Assembly: GCA_023014335.1 (NCBI GenBank)
Contig: JAECYW010000023.1
Span: 682,001-746,000, forward strand
Length of the DNA: 64,000 nucleotides
DNA from: Galerina marginata
Taxonomy: Eukaryota > Basidiomycota > Agaricomycetes > Agaricales > Galerinaceae
Reading direction: 5' to 3'
How positions within the stretch are numbered: position 1 is the stretch's first letter; every line of letters begins with the position of its first letter. The notes beneath the pieces are model-generated. The model searched no databases. It worked only from the letters and a program-made list of their open reading frames with translations, and was not told the origin of the DNA. Of this stretch, positions 45,574 to 58,081 are shown piece after piece. Position numbers and translations under genes: made by a program.

Positions 45574-46503
45574 GTTGTCGTAAGGCAAGACGAGAGCCCA
45601 ACGTCGTTACGCAGAAATTTGAAGGGCCCCGCAACGACTTTAAGTACATTCCTTGGCGTCCCTGAACACTCATTTTGTCGCCTGATCGCGGTTACCTTCT
45701 ATCAGGAATTCTTTTATAGATTTCGAGTTGGTAAAGCGGAATCAATCTCGGCCGTGGTAACTTAGTGAGGGTATTCATACACCATATTAGGAGATATTAC
45801 ACGAGAGATCAAACGGCTTAACCTCGGCACAAGTATCCCCTTTCGCAAAGCAGTTTTCTCAGTTTTCTTCGTCGCGTTCTAATCCCCAGACGCGTACCCC
45901 CAAGTAGGGGCACATCTCTCTGCATGTATCACAAAACTTAACGCGTCGCGTCTCATTTGCGCACCTCCTTCCAGACAGTGGAACTTCTAGCTCGGCGGGC
46001 AGCGCTCTCGGCGCTCGTCAAGCGCTCGTGCATTTGCGTCGACTGATACTTCGATGCGCACGAGATAAATGTGGATAAAATTCGTCCAAAACTGTTTCTT
46101 CCATTGTGCCTGCATCCGGTTCAGTTCCTCCCAATGCCTCTTGCGAATACCCCTCTACCCTTCAAACCCTCAGCTCTTTCTTTAACACCTGCAGAATTGT
46201 ACGGATAAAAATAAATCATTTCGAGACCGAAGATGTACGCTTTAAATTTTCGACACACCCTATCCCAGTGACTGGCTTGTCTGAGGCACTGAAAGCTTGG
46301 ATTTTGAAAGGACATTTGCAAGTAAACAAACCAGAGAGGTCGGTAAATTTACCTTGCATAAATTCCCCCAGAAGACCAGTGAAAATCTAACCAGGGTAGA
46401 TTAGTTGGCTTTATTCTACTTGCCATGCACAACAAACATGTACCGTACTTACGTACATTTACTGCACACACCGGGTTAATACCTCTCTATTTCATTTCCA
46501 AAA
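45574..46503. other. Intergenic 930 bp
   Basis: Promoter of the amidohydrolase gene (TATAAAAG, minus strand, 45718-45711) and 3' flank of the membrane-protein gene. No other gene or repeat recognised. Confidence 0.45.
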
Positions 46504-47782
46504 CTAACCGAATCGGTCTTTTGGTCCCTCCTTCAGCTCAATGTTTTCGAACGGTATGACAGGATTGGACTCCGTTGAATCTTCAAGGAAATCGTCTACA
46601 TTCCCAGCAGTTGAGCTGGGGTGATCAAATCGGATGGTTGTATGGTCAATATGACCTCCAGCACCGTGATTGGTAAGACCAGAAGGTCTATTTGCACTTG
46701 AAGATCTTCCTATGGCTACTCGATAAACGATGAGCATGGGCGAAATAACCTGGAGTATCCACGAAGACATTAATTAGTAATGAATCAATTCAAAAACATA
46801 GAATGGGCTGAACGACTGGACGACTTACGCAGATGTGAGGAAGGAGCATGAATGGAATTAAATATCCAATATTGTTGGTAATTATCATCACGATATTAGT
46901 CGTGCTTATGACCACAATGAGTGCGCAGGATTCGACACACATCGTGATCACCTTCATATATGGAGATGCATGGGCGGTGCCAAGGGTTTGGCTAATATAC
47001 TTCTGGTAATAAAGAAGTCGAAGAAATACCAACAGGGCCAGTATGAGATTGACAAAGGTAGTGCAAAACATGATAACGGATGAGACGGCACTTTGCTGGG
47101 TATTTTGAACTGGGAGGGCGAGGCTGTCTGGGATGAAGGGTAATGACCCGGCTTCCCCAAATTGCGACCGCCAGATGCCAGCGACTGCAAAAAATGCTAT
47201 GCCGCTACCTGCAATAATCAAATTCAGATGCTTGAGCCTGAAGCTAAAACACATTACCTAGAGATGTTAGGCAAAGCAATGCTAAAAAGACCACCAAGAT
47301 GAAATGTCGAACAGGACCAATACCCCGATAAAGGACGAGGCATCTCCATAGCTGTTTGCATTGCATGAAAATTTAATCGCCGATATTCCATAGAAACGCA
47401 CCATAAACCCATCCGCGCCCCAGATCGTGAATGGTAAGGGCAGCGGTTCTCCAAGTGAAGTTAGATAATCCACAAGTTCTGGTCCTGTCGGGAAAATGTC
47501 GTTCTTTATGACCTTGGTGGTGTAAATAGTTTCTTGTATGAATGCCGTAGTACTCATGGCAAACATAAAGACTAGATAAATATAAAGCAGAGGCCGCATC
47601 CATCGCGAAAGCATCCTTGGCGGATTGTGTAGAGCCCAACAGCATGAGCAAAATAAAATCACGACGGCGCTATATGCTAGTGCCGAAATTATGTTGCCCA
47701 GAACCTGCATTTCAATCCCCACTGCCGCCTCCTTCGGTGTCAGTATGGGCAAAGCAGAAGGCGCAGCAAGGCTTGTCGACAT
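46504..47782 (-). CDS. Seven-TM basidiomycete membrane protein
   Basis: Exons 47782-47402, 47351-47258, 47208-46829 and 46749-46504 encode 366 residues. Seven hydrophobic spans are visible: about residues 28-48, 72-92, 118-135 (IWGADGFMLWRCLVLY), 145-170 (FILVVFLALLCLTSLG), 205-230, 245-265 and 275-300. The GADGFMLWRC phrase is characteristic of a large agaricomycete 7TM family of unknown role that is annotated simply as membrane protein. The C-terminal 60 residues (DHTTIRFDHPSSTAG, ENIELKEGPKDRFG) are polar and presumably cytosolic. Receptor function is often suspected from the topology but not shown. Confidence 0.87.
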
Positions 47783-50700
47783 GGCGAGATAAAGCAACAA
47801 AGCCGTGTCCCAAAAATTGGTGAAGAAAAACCTTTATATCTCCTGTTCATGTGAGAAATGTTCCAATGGAGGACACCGAACTACGCAGAAGTTACAACTG
47901 TCAAGCTCCCAAAATAGTTGGATCAGTTGCAGCAAGCGTCATAGGTGGAGAACAGAGTTACTGCCTCAGCGCCGGTGGTGCCAGGCATAGTCAGCCCCAG
48001 GCGAACTACTTCATGAAAGAAATGTCAAGGTTGTTGAACCTTATAGGCGAAGTAACTGCGTGCACCAGAGTAAAAGACCCAGCACTAATGCGAGGAACTG
48101 AGTATGTAGCCAATATCTTTTGATTTTGGAACGGTCCGCAGAGCAGTATTTACCGAGAACCGGCTGCGAATGATGTTGATTGATGTTGCTCGTGGCGCCG
48201 ATATAAGTACGGTTTAGAAAGTGCCAGGCTCCGTATCAAGCCATATCAAGAGTTATGTAGAGAGACCGGCATTTTGGAGACTCGCTGTAAGCCGGTAGTC
48301 GTTATCATTCACCGCTTTTACTAGTTTTGCCCACGCAATTACAAGCCAAGCACTCCCTATCGTTTGGACTGGTTTTGGCTACACTTTACCTCAAGATCCA
48401 GTCGCTCCTGAACTCTGACCCAGCGTGATTGCCTACAGGACACAGAATCGCCAACTCATCTTGATTATTACGTTTTGCTTTGCATGTGGGAAGCCGCGAC
48501 GCTACTTTGTAAATGTGTTCCGAGTATCCAGTGCGGTCCTTTGCCAAAGCTCCAGAAACCCTCAATGCACTGTATGTAGGATGTTTACGGCGGGTGATGG
48601 CGGCAGTCCGCTCGGTAGTTTGTATGCCAAACGCAGCTGCTTCATATATAGACCAGAACTTGCAGTAATGGCACGCAGCCGGGATACCATTGCACGTGGT
48701 GGAGGGACACAGTGATTTTGTATAACAGCTTCTCCCTCTCCTATGCTTATATTTTGAATCTTCGTCTGCTTCCTATATGTGAAGCACGCGACATCCCTTG
48801 AACGACAATCGGGTCAGAGGACGAACGTGATGACAACAACGAAACAACCGGGGAAGAAATGACTCGCCCTGGGAATGGCGATGACCAAATTTCCAACTTG
48901 AAAGCACGACTTGTAGATGAGATCCGGATATATTCTCATTCTTGGCCTATGTCAGACCAAGGACGAAGCCATTCGTATGATAAGTAGCCCGTTCTATAAC
49001 CCTTTCTTCTCCACCCGGCAGCCACAGAGCCAAGAATAGTCCTTTAGAAAAGTTTCTTGGTTTCGCCCAGGCAGTGATGAGCTCCAGAAATGCGGACGTA
49101 AGTCGCCACACTCAAGCCCTTATTAGTGTCAACGAGAATATTATATCCGATCCAGTTTCAACTGTGGGCTGGTAGAACATCGATCTACTGCGGCGGTTTA
49201 CCCAGATCTCGAGAAACATTGCTCCGGGCGAGGACAGGCAAGGACAAGACATCTTCAGCCGAGAATAATCATGCTATAAGTTAAGTTATAACAAGGTTTA
49301 TATCCACCAAGATAGGAGATAGCTTGGGCTAAGCCGGACACAGACCAAGCGTTTCAATGATGACAAGCGAAACGATGATAAGCATTATGTCCTCACCTAG
49401 AACTGAATGGTTTTGTGGCACTTGAACAACATGCGGACGCGGCGTGTGCCAGCGCCTATTCGAGTATGTAAATGAATCAGGCAGTCAGCTGCTGGTATAG
49501 TGGTACTTACACTGGTGTCAAATCGTCTATCCCAGTCCTCGAGGCGGCAATTGCTCAACGATTATCAGCCTGATAGGAAAGAGAATTTTTTTTTTGACTG
49601 TTAACCTTACGTACAGACAGAAACGCCAACTTGCCATGACATTCAGCCTCTGCCATGCATGCTGCTTTTGAGGACTTGGCAAGTGGGACTCCGTGATTGC
49701 CCAGCGAGGGCCGACTTGCGTGTATTTCACTTTCCTCATTCAACGTTGACGGGTCTCTTACAGGCCAGTCAAGGCCAAGTAGACGCAAGGCGGATGCAAG
49801 TCCGAAGCAAGGCCTTAAGGGAGAAGATAATTACCTCAGCAGGCCAACCGTGGCTGTTCCGCGCAGGTTCCGCGACGGCACCCAACTGACATGTACATCC
49901 ACCTCGATCGGCAATCCACTGTTGATCCACTTGTACACTCTCTTTCGGCTTTTGACACTTGAATGGCATGTCAAGCTGCCGAGTACACTGGAAGGATCAA
50001 TAATGAACCGGAATGAAAATCATGAAGTCATCGGCAGCTAGGGCGAGGTTCAAATGGGAACTATGAAAAGTGCCAAGACAGCTTGGGTCATTAGCCAACA
50101 GTCTCACTCCCTTGTCAAGAGGATTATAAGCTCAAGCTCGGCCTCAGGCTCAAGGCAACGTTATTGGCAAAAATGTGTTGTTTGGCGATGGCGAACATAT
50201 CCAAAGCAGTCCACTCTGCAATTGTACACTGGCACACTATGCCACTGAACTCGGCCAACATGCCTGCAGGGATTAGCTATCCTTTATCTTCACACACATC
50301 CTGATTCCATTCCCCGTCAAATTTAGGTTTGTGGCCGTGTTCTGTTGAAGAGGCTTGAAGGCTGGTGTCACTAGAATGGGCTTGGCTTTGATCTAGCAGA
50401 ACTGACAAGCCGCTGTCTTGGCATCGGCATTGACCTCTTTTTGCTTAGGTTGCCAGCCGCTGTGCTTGATGTGCTTGGGATGCTTGGGCTGGGCCCCAAA
50501 GGTCTTATAAAAAGTCAGCCCAGCATTAGCGAAGGAGTTCTTGTCATTATACCACCAACCCACGGCCAAAACTTTCCTCGCGTCTTTTTCGTCGCTCTTC
50601 GTCCCACCCGTCGAGTTCCAACGCGTAGTTAACATAGACTTCTTCGATAAGGCGTTTGGGCGACTCTGTCTGTCAGGCGAAAAACTATCCAACCCATCTT

Positions 50701-50795
50701 GAACTCCTCTGTTTCTTCCGTTCAATCACCGGATGTCGATAATTGAGGATGAGGCCGGGTGAGTTCTCTCAATCAATGGACTGTTCATTCGGGCC
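47783..50795. other. Gene-poor 3.0-kb region
   Basis: I see no complete gene. Short ORFs exist (47851-48123 plus, 48425-48715 plus, 49659-50041 plus, 50393-50725 minus) but none has domain character or clear intron partners. One stretch, about 48820-48990 plus, reads as acidic coding-like sequence (DERDDNNETTGEEM, then ISNLKARLVDEIRIY) and may be a decayed exon. A T-run lies at 49588-49597. May hold old repeat fragments or an unrecognised ncRNA. Confidence 0.4.
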
Positions 50796-51527
50796 ATGTA
50801 TGTGTGGGGTTCCCCAATACCGTGTATCTTTTCCCATACTTCGTTATCCTCTTCCAATCCATCATCCAGCACCTCTGCGTCTTGTCCATCTTCGGTCCTG
50901 GGTACTGACATGACTTTTAGTCCACAGCATCTAGGAGTTGCTTGGGAGGCTGCTGTCGTTTCCGCTTTTGGTGAGTACAAAGTTTATTCTTTTCGGCACT
51001 AATTCGATGCTCATTTCAATATAGTGGTTGTCATCATCGCTGTTGTAGTGGTTGTAGCATTACAAATCCGAAGGAGACAACGTCAATTGAACGATACAGA
51101 AGCCCAGGTTGCTGCCAGTCGTTCTGGAAAGCGAAAAGGGAAGAAGATGGAGGTCAAGGCAGATATCGAGATCATTGACTTGGAGAAAGGCGAAAGTGAC
51201 GTAGTACCGGAGGGTTATGATGAGAGAGATTTAGAAACAGAATCAGAGGACGAAGGTGTTGCGGATGTCGAAGCCAAGGTATTTTTATACGCTATACTAT
51301 GTGTTTTTCTCTCTGCTAACAACTTCTTTCGACAGCGAAAACGTAGTAGAGGTTCTTACAAGTCGAGGTCCCGGGCAAGATCACAAACGGCTTCGAAGAC
51401 AAAATCCAAATCGATAGGACCAGATAAGCCTCGTTCGTCGAAGGACGCTGTCGATCCTTCATCTGAAGATTACTACTTCGAGCATCCATCGCAAAAACCA
51501 CCAAAATACTATTGGGATCACCGGTAG
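50796..51527 (+). CDS. Single-pass membrane protein of unknown function
   Basis: Exons 50796-50970, 51025-51278 and 51336-51527 give 206 residues. A Ser-rich N-terminal part (about 55 residues) is followed by a transmembrane helix spanning the first splice site (VVSAFVVVIIAVVVVVALQI), then RRRQRQ stop-transfer charges. The cytosolic tail is basic (RSGKRKGKKMEVK), then acidic (DLETESEDEGVADVE), then Ser/Lys/Arg-rich (SRGSYKSRSRARS). Topology N-out, C-in is suggested by the positive-inside rule. No known domain. The start is not certain: an upstream ATG at 50732 (MSIIEDEAG, running into a GTGAGT) might be a separate first exon. Confidence 0.65.
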
Positions 51528-52100
51528 CATCTGTGGTGGGTGTGGGTGTTAGGTGCGGTTGTAGCGGCGGGGTCTCGGTCTCGGTCTTCTTTACCTTTGA
51601 GCATAATGAGGTGTGTACTCCTCTTTTCCGTCTGTCCTGCACGACGAACCTGATTGTGGATTCCAGGAGTTTCAAGACATTGCATTATTGTATCAACATC
51701 ACTAGCATTGTAACGATTTAGGTCATTTTATCATACCACCATCTTTCTGTCTTTCTATACAAGAATGAGGGAGGGAAGGATATCGACCTCGCAACCTCTC
51801 CTGATATCTTGAATCCTCTCTTCCTGGGATTTGGTCTGGATCTCCAGTCGCTCTGCCAAGTCAACGGTCGGCACCCATGACAGGAATGTAATGCTTGGTG
51901 AACTCTTCGGCTTAGTGATGGCTAGTGATGGTCACGGACCGCAGCTCTTGAACTCTCATGGAATTGCGATATCGATGACACTTGGCCCACCGTCTAGACC
52001 TTGAGCTTTCTTGGCCCAAGGATTGCGCTGCGTTGGTTCTTCCCGAGTGACATCACCCGGAGATCCTGAGGATCTGAGCTTCCTTCAGCTTCTCGCATTA

Positions 52101-52109
52101 CTATTCGAG
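52101..52109. repeat. Left target site duplication
   Basis: CTATTCGAG directly abuts the left terminal inverted repeat and is repeated exactly at 52681-52689 on the other side of the element. Confidence 0.85.
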
Positions 52110-52680
52110 GGATTAAACTATTTGGCAACCCCGGTTTCTCGTGCAACCCCTCCAAATAAGGAAGTCTGCCGGGATATCACGAGACCTTTCCCGTCAGCCA
52201 TCAACGGCACGAGTCGGCGAGGGACAACGGTCCTCGCTATCGTTCACAAAGAACTTGTAGGGCACTTAGAAGGGGAAAAAATGCGAGGAGGCTTGAATAA
52301 AACCAGTTGTATGCCTGCTCGAGACATCTGAGAATGGTAAGACTGCTTCTTGGGCTGCTTGAGAGAAGGTGCTTCTGATCAACTTCTGGAGACTTCTGGC
52401 CATCGAAAAACTGAAGAGTTCTGACTTTAAAGTGGCCAAAAATCAACTGCAGACAGTACACTTTCACTTCAGTTCATAATTGCTAAATAATAGCCCCTTA
52501 TTTCGAAAAAAACTACTCAATAGCTAGCGTAGTGTTGTAGTTGAGCCATGCCAGTGAGGCTGCCGTTCAGATGCCGCTGATGGCATGCGGAGAAGGTCTC
52601 GTGATGATCCGGTCCACTACCTTATTTGGGGGGGTTGCACGAGAATTTCGAGAAAGCGGGGTTGCCAAATAGTTTAATCC
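52110..52680. mobile_element. Non-autonomous DNA transposon (MULE-like MITE), 571 bp
   Basis: Termini are perfect 24-bp inverted repeats, 52110-52133 and 52657-52680, beginning GGATTAAACTATTTGGCAAC. Similarity between arms continues imperfectly inward for about 100 bp (left to about 52207, right from about 52572); the right arm has about 9 extra nt near 52645. A 9-bp direct repeat CTATTCGAG flanks both ends. Long terminal inverted repeats with 9-bp target duplications are typical of Mutator-like elements. No transposase ORF inside, so it would need a partner in trans. Confidence 0.88.
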
Positions 52681-52689
52681 CTATTCGAG
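52681..52689. repeat. Right target site duplication
   Basis: CTATTCGAG, identical to 52101-52109, immediately follows the right terminal inverted repeat. Confidence 0.85.
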
Positions 52690-53654
52690 CTTTTCTATTG
52701 GATGACTTGCCGTAGGCATCTGTATTAGCCGCACAAATACCTCGGGATTGCACGCCGAGTTTGTGTACAATGTGCTCCTTGTTGCCCTTGCGGCGTCGGT
52801 GTATCATTGTGAGTATTTTCTTGCCTTTTAAGACTCATACCCGCACGACTTCCTCACGAACTGGTTCCGATAGGTCGTAGCCCTACACAGGCCTCATAAG
52901 TCCGGGGCAGAGATGAGAGAACTTGTTATACTTGAAGCTAAAGAACGTGGACACCAGCCAGGTTTTTGCCATCAGTCACAAATTCGCCAAGATTAGCCAA
53001 GACTGCTTTATCTTCAAAACTTGTTCACGTTTAATAATGTAACGAGCATACGCCTGCATACGCAAGGTCCAGGCCTGTCCTCGATGATGCGCAGCGCCAT
53101 CAATGGAAGGAAATCAAAGCTGACGTCGCGCGTGATTCACTGTAATTCAAGGGGCAATTCAGGTGTCTGATGCACGATCGACCACGTTGATCCTGTAATC
53201 GATCACTTCAGTCAAGCGCCGGTCCTCTCAACCAAACGAGGCTATTTCTGAAGTCATTGTACTCTAGAGGATTGCAAGAAGTTGTTTCAGTACTTTGACA
53301 GTGTCCACGACGGTGTACCTATTGTCTTCGTGAGCATTTTCTTTCAGATTTCAGCTGACCTTCCTCTGAAACATGGTACAAGGTTTCTTGGCTCGTGATT
53401 TTCCTACTTTTTTTTAGTGCTATTAAACGAAGAGGCTGGAAAGAAGAAAGATACAACAGACCCCGTACGTAGACGCGACTACCCGCCTGTCCCTAGACGC
53501 ACGTTGCCCTCGTGCTCATGCGCTTGACCAGATGATCTGTGTGCGAGAGCACGGGCCCCGCATACGCGTCGTCTGCATATTGGAATGCCCTTAAAAGATC
53601 TGTTCAAGAATTGCCTTTTCGTTGGGTAACCACTTGGACACTTGGACGAACAAG

Positions 53655-55068
53655 ATGTTGCGCTGGGCTCTGCTTGCCATTTCAATTCGCGTTGTGCTCG
53701 CAGCTCAGATTGTTGGCAACTTGACTCTTCTGTCCTATAATGTGGCAGGTCTGCCTGGTATGTCCCGAACCCAAATCCTCCTGGAATAGTACGTTAATCG
53801 CCCGTATTTAAACAGAGCTTCTGTCCTCCGGAAATCCGGCCGTAGATACAGCTCTCATCTCACCCCGCCTTCAACCGTACAACATCATTAATGTGCAGGA
53901 AGATTTCAACTATCACGCTACCCTTTACGCGTCGGACCACCATGCTTTCCGAACCCCTACATCGGGAGGGGCAGCAATCGGCTCGGGACTGAACACGCTT
54001 TCCGACTTCCCGTATATCGATTTTGAGCGTACCAAGTGGAACGACTGCAACCTTAACAGTGGCGATTGCCTTACCCCCAAAGGCTTCACATTTATGCGTG
54101 TCCGCGTATCCGATGGCGTATGGGTAGACGTTTACAACCTGCACGCTGACGCTGGTTCAGATTCGGGAGATGTCAAGGCCAGAGCGAGTAACCTTGCCCA
54201 GCTCGCTGGCTACATTGCCAAATGGTCTCCAGGAATGGCCGTTATAGTCATGGGCGACACCAATACACGATACAGCCGCCCAGGTGACTCGGACAGTCTC
54301 CACACATTCCTTGCCAACACTGGGACTACCGACCTATGGGTGTCGAAGATTCGGGGAGGGTCTTTCCCCGCCTCGGGATCGCCGTCGCTTGTTTGCCCCT
54401 TCCCCTTCCCGGCGGGCACGACCCAAGAACAAATGGTCGCCTGCGAGGTTGTGGACAAGTTCTTCCTTCGAAGCGGCCCAGCCGTTTCTTTCCCAGCCGC
54501 CACCTACGTTAATGAGAATTTGGCGTTTGTGAACAGTACAGGCGGTCCGCTCAGCGACCATTATCCCACCACCAGCACCGTCACTTGGCGGGCCTCTTCT
54601 TCCATTCGCCTGGGAGACCCTGCAGGCGGTCCTCATGGTGACCCTTTTAACGACATCCCTTCGTTGTTGACCACATCCGTCCCAAGACTCACCTCAATCA
54701 CCATCCGCGGAGGAAGCAGAGTCGACGGTATCATCTACACCGTGCAGGACGCCTCTGGGTCCACTACCACAACTTCGCATGGCGGTACAGGCGGTACTCC
54801 GACTACTCTTACACTTGGAGCAAGAGAGCGCATTGTGAAAAGCCTTGCGTGCAGCGGGTCGTTCAGCGACACCACCAGGGTCTTCTACCTTCAGTTGACG
54901 ACAAGCTCGGGCAGGACACTCACTGCTGGTAAAACAACGGGCGATTGCGTGACGACAACGATCCCTACCGATGCTGGCTCGCCTGGTGCATGGGGTCTTG
55001 TTGCATTCTGGGGAAGATCTGGCGATGAGATGGACCGTGTTGCGCCGATATGGGGCGCGTCGTACTGA
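53655..55068 (+). CDS. Secreted endonuclease/exonuclease/phosphatase fused to jacalin-like lectin
   Basis: Exons 53655-53757 and 53816-55068 (58-nt intron) encode 451 residues. Signal peptide MLRWALLAISIRVVLA. Residues about 18-295 are an EEP-fold (DNase I/sphingomyelinase-like) domain: LLSYNVAGLPE, NVQEDFNYHATL (metal-binding Glu), VYNLHADAG (His), VIVMGDTNTRYS (DxN) and LSDHYPT (catalytic Asp-His). Residues about 310-451 form a jacalin-type beta-prism: ITIRGGSRVDGIIYTVQDASG, SHGGTGGTPTTLTL and a closing VAFWGRSGDEMDRVAPIWG. The nuclease-like family cuts phosphodiesters in nucleic acids, inositol phosphates or sphingomyelin; the lectin part would direct it to glycans. All main catalytic motifs look present. 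Confidence 0.9.
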
Positions 55069-55671
55069 CCGCGCCATCGGATGGACAGTTCGTATATAAT
55101 TTGATTTCGATTTGAATTCGAAAGGGTTTGCGAGATCGTTGATACCCAGAAAAGACCGATTGGATTTGTACACTATGTATAATTCGTTTTCCCGTCGTAA
55201 TCATCATACCCAACGTCCAATGAAGCAAAAGAATGAAAAAGCGCAGAAGCGCAGAAACAAATGACGGGAATATGATGTAAGATCTAAACATGAAGGGACA
55301 AGGCAGTTCAATGGTGTCGGCATAGCGCGAAAAGGGCCATGACGGACTTTTGGTGCGGAGTGCGGTATGTTGCCATGATGAAAAAAAGATGGCGGAGTAA
55401 ATCGATATGTACAATCAAAACTGTTGAAATTTTTGGAGGTGCGGGACCTGCAAACGACGAAAAGGATATGCTGCCGTTGAAGCGGGGTGAAAACGGGGAG
55501 AAACAAGAAAGAATAAAGAATATAATGCCGATGGTAGTAAATATGGATAGGTGAATGGATAGGATGGATGTTGTACAGGGCGCGATGCGTGAAAAATCCA
55601 TGAAGCACAAACATCGTAACTTCTTGAATGACTTCTTCTTTTCTTCTTCCATCCAATTAAATACGCGAGCT
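55069..55671. other. Convergent 3' intergenic region, 603 bp
   Basis: Lies between two converging stop codons. Contains AT-rich 3' flanks of both genes. ORFs across 55200-55680 are low in complexity and not credible. Confidence 0.5.
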
Positions 55672-57976
55672 TCATGCCTTAGATTTCATCTTCTTCGCAG
55701 CTTCCGCCAGAGAAGGGTGCAGCAACTGCTCGTGAAGAGCCTTGCCTGCAGGGACCTACATGGACAAACAGCGTCAGCACAACCTATAAATAGCGGGGGA
55801 TCAAACTCGCCATAGGGAACACATGTTCGTTCTTCTCCACCAAGCACTCCATTAACACCGGCCGCGAGCCATCGTATTCCAGGAATTCCTTCATCTTGGC
55901 GGGCAGCTCCTCAGCCGTGTGGCATCGGATAGCATGGACACCCATCGAGCGAGCCAGGAGGATGAAGTCTGGGTTGGTCATCTTCGTGTGCGAGTACCGC
56001 TGGTCGTAGAACAAATCTGAAAACAGGTGAGAAGAGAAAACACCGAGTATATGCGCATATATTCACCTTGCCATTGCTGGACCATACCCTGGAACTCATT
56101 GTTGAACACGAGGACCTTGACACCGATGTTGTATTGCGAGGCGGTCGCAAGCTCCATAGCGGTCATGCTGAATGACGCATCGCCATCGATATCGACGACA
56201 ATCTTCTGAGGGGCAGCAACTTTGGCGCCGATGGCTGCTGGAAGACCGAAGCCCATGGTCTAATAGGCAAGAATCAGTCAGGAATATGAAAAGAAAGTAA
56301 CAGGAAAGAATGTACTCCAAGTCCACCGGAAGTGACCATCGTCCTCGGATGTTTCCATCTAAAATGCTGGGCGGCCCACATCTGATGTTGGCCAACACCA
56401 GTGGAAACGATCACTTCATCTTTTTTATCCCGTGTCTGTCTGTCCAACTCTTCAACGACCTCCTGAGGCTTCATCCTCGCCCCTGCTGCTGACTTCTCGA
56501 ACGTGAATGGGTAAGCCTCCTTCCAGGACTTGATGTCGCTAAACCAGGCCTCTCTTGGAGAGCTTTCAATGAGAGGGACCAAAGCAGCCATACTGGCAAC
56601 AACGTCGCCGAGTATAGGGATCTGAGCTTCAACGACCTTGTTAATATTCTTGGGCTGGATTTCGAAATGGATGATGCCACCACGACCCAGAGCTGCAGCG
56701 GCGCGGGCAGCTGGGGCGAAAGTATCGAGCTTGCCCGTCACGCGATCGTCGAATCGTCCTCCCAGAGCGATGATGACGTCCGCGTTCTGCATGGCTAGAT
56801 TTGCATATGCGCTACCGTGCATGCCGAGCATGTGCAAGCTCTTGTCGTTCGTCTCGTCGAACGCGCCGAGGCCTTGTAGAGTTGTGCACACAGGGATGTT
56901 ACCCTTCTCCGCAAGCATGGCCAGAAGCTTAGGTCCCATAGGCGAGGACAGGACGCCGTTGCCGGCATATATCACAGGCTTCTGTGCTTGGTTGATCAAC
57001 TTCGCGGCCTGAGTGATGAGCCCTATGTCAGTCGGCGGGTCGGGCATTTGCAGAGGGTTCATAGGCAGGCCGAGGTTGATGCCAGGTGTTGTGGCTTTGT
57101 ATGGCAGAGGTGTGCGTAAGATGCCGGCAGTAACGTCCTTGGGAAGGTCGACCAATACAGGGCCGGGGCGACCTGAGGTTGCGATCTTAAAGGCCTCGTT
57201 TATCCGTCTAGGAAGTTCCTCAATGTTCTTGACCATTACGTTCCATTTGGTGCAACTTCTCGAGATGCCAACAATATCTGCCTCTTGGAATGCATCAGAA
57301 CCGATGGCGGAGGTGGCCACCTGACCTGAGAAAACGACGAGGGGCACTCCGTCCGATAGGGCGTCCTGCATCGGTGTAATAACGTTGGTCGCGCCAGGGC
57401 CGGAGGTTACAAGAACAACACCAGGTAGGCCGGATACACGAGCGTAGCCTTCAGCCATATGTCCAGCACCTTGTTCATGACGGGGTAGGACGAATTCGAA
57501 GTGGGGGGATTGGTAGATGGCATCGAATACGGGCAGAATAGCTCCACCGGGGTAACCGAATATGTGCTTGACACCGTGGCGTAGCATCATCTCATGGAAA
57601 ATTTGTCCACCGGAGAGACCAACAAATGTGTGGTCCAGAGGCGCATTGGGGGCTGGACCTGGACCGTTGATGTGAGGTGGTGGCAGCCTGCTGTTGCTCG
57701 GTGTCGGGATCTGCTGGAACCCAGGGGCTGGCGAAGGTCGTCTGAAAATAGCATGAACATTTAGCACACCGAAGAAAGATCGTAAACTTACACAGCTGGT
57801 GCTGGCGTCGCCTGCGACACGGTCGAGCGACTGATATTGCGAGCGTGCTCGCGCACTCTCGACTTTGCTTCAACCATGGAGATCGAGCTCACTGCCGAGA
57901 CGGTGGATTTGCATCGGACAGCCTTCGATGTCGTTTTAGCAGGTAGGCGTAAAGATCTTGAAGCCGGCAGCGCCAT
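55672..57976 (-). CDS. ILV2: Acetolactate synthase catalytic subunit, mitochondrial
   Basis: ThDP- and FAD-dependent enzyme making acetolactate/acetohydroxybutyrate, first common step of valine, leucine and isoleucine synthesis. Five exons: 57976-57792, 57741-56316, 56259-56067, 56016-55811, 55755-55672; 697 residues. The first 90 residues are basic, Ser- and Pro-rich (MALPASRSLRLPAKTTSKAV), a mitochondrial presequence plus linker. Catalytic core: GYPGGAILPVFDAI, LPRHEQGAGHMAEGYAR (catalytic Glu), TSGPGATN, GRFDDRVTGK, and the ThDP motif DIDGDASFSM...FNN. It ends MKSKA. The last intron, 55756-55810, needs a GC donor (ATG|GCGAGT) to keep frame with VPAGKALHEQLLHPSL. Confidence 0.96.
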
Positions 57977-58081
57977 GGTGATTTTGGGTGGTGAGAAGGG
58001 TTCGTTCACCTGAGAGAATCCGTTCAAGGAGGAGTGTAAGATTGGAAGCAGACGTTCAGAACTTTAATGAGATTTTACAAC

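Larger units (their letters stand above)
51528..53654. other. Intergenic 2.1 kb carrying a DNA transposon
   Basis: Apart from the mobile element at 52110-52680 nothing is recognised. ORFs at 52011-52331 (plus) and 52622-52807 (minus) lie over the element's inverted arms and are not genes. The last 250 bp is the promoter of the secreted nuclease-lectin gene. Confidence 0.5.

Noticed and set aside
52011..52807. ORFs over the transposon (plus 106 aa, minus 61 aa)
   Set aside because: They lie across inverted arms, have no protein character and resemble each other only because of the inverted repeat.
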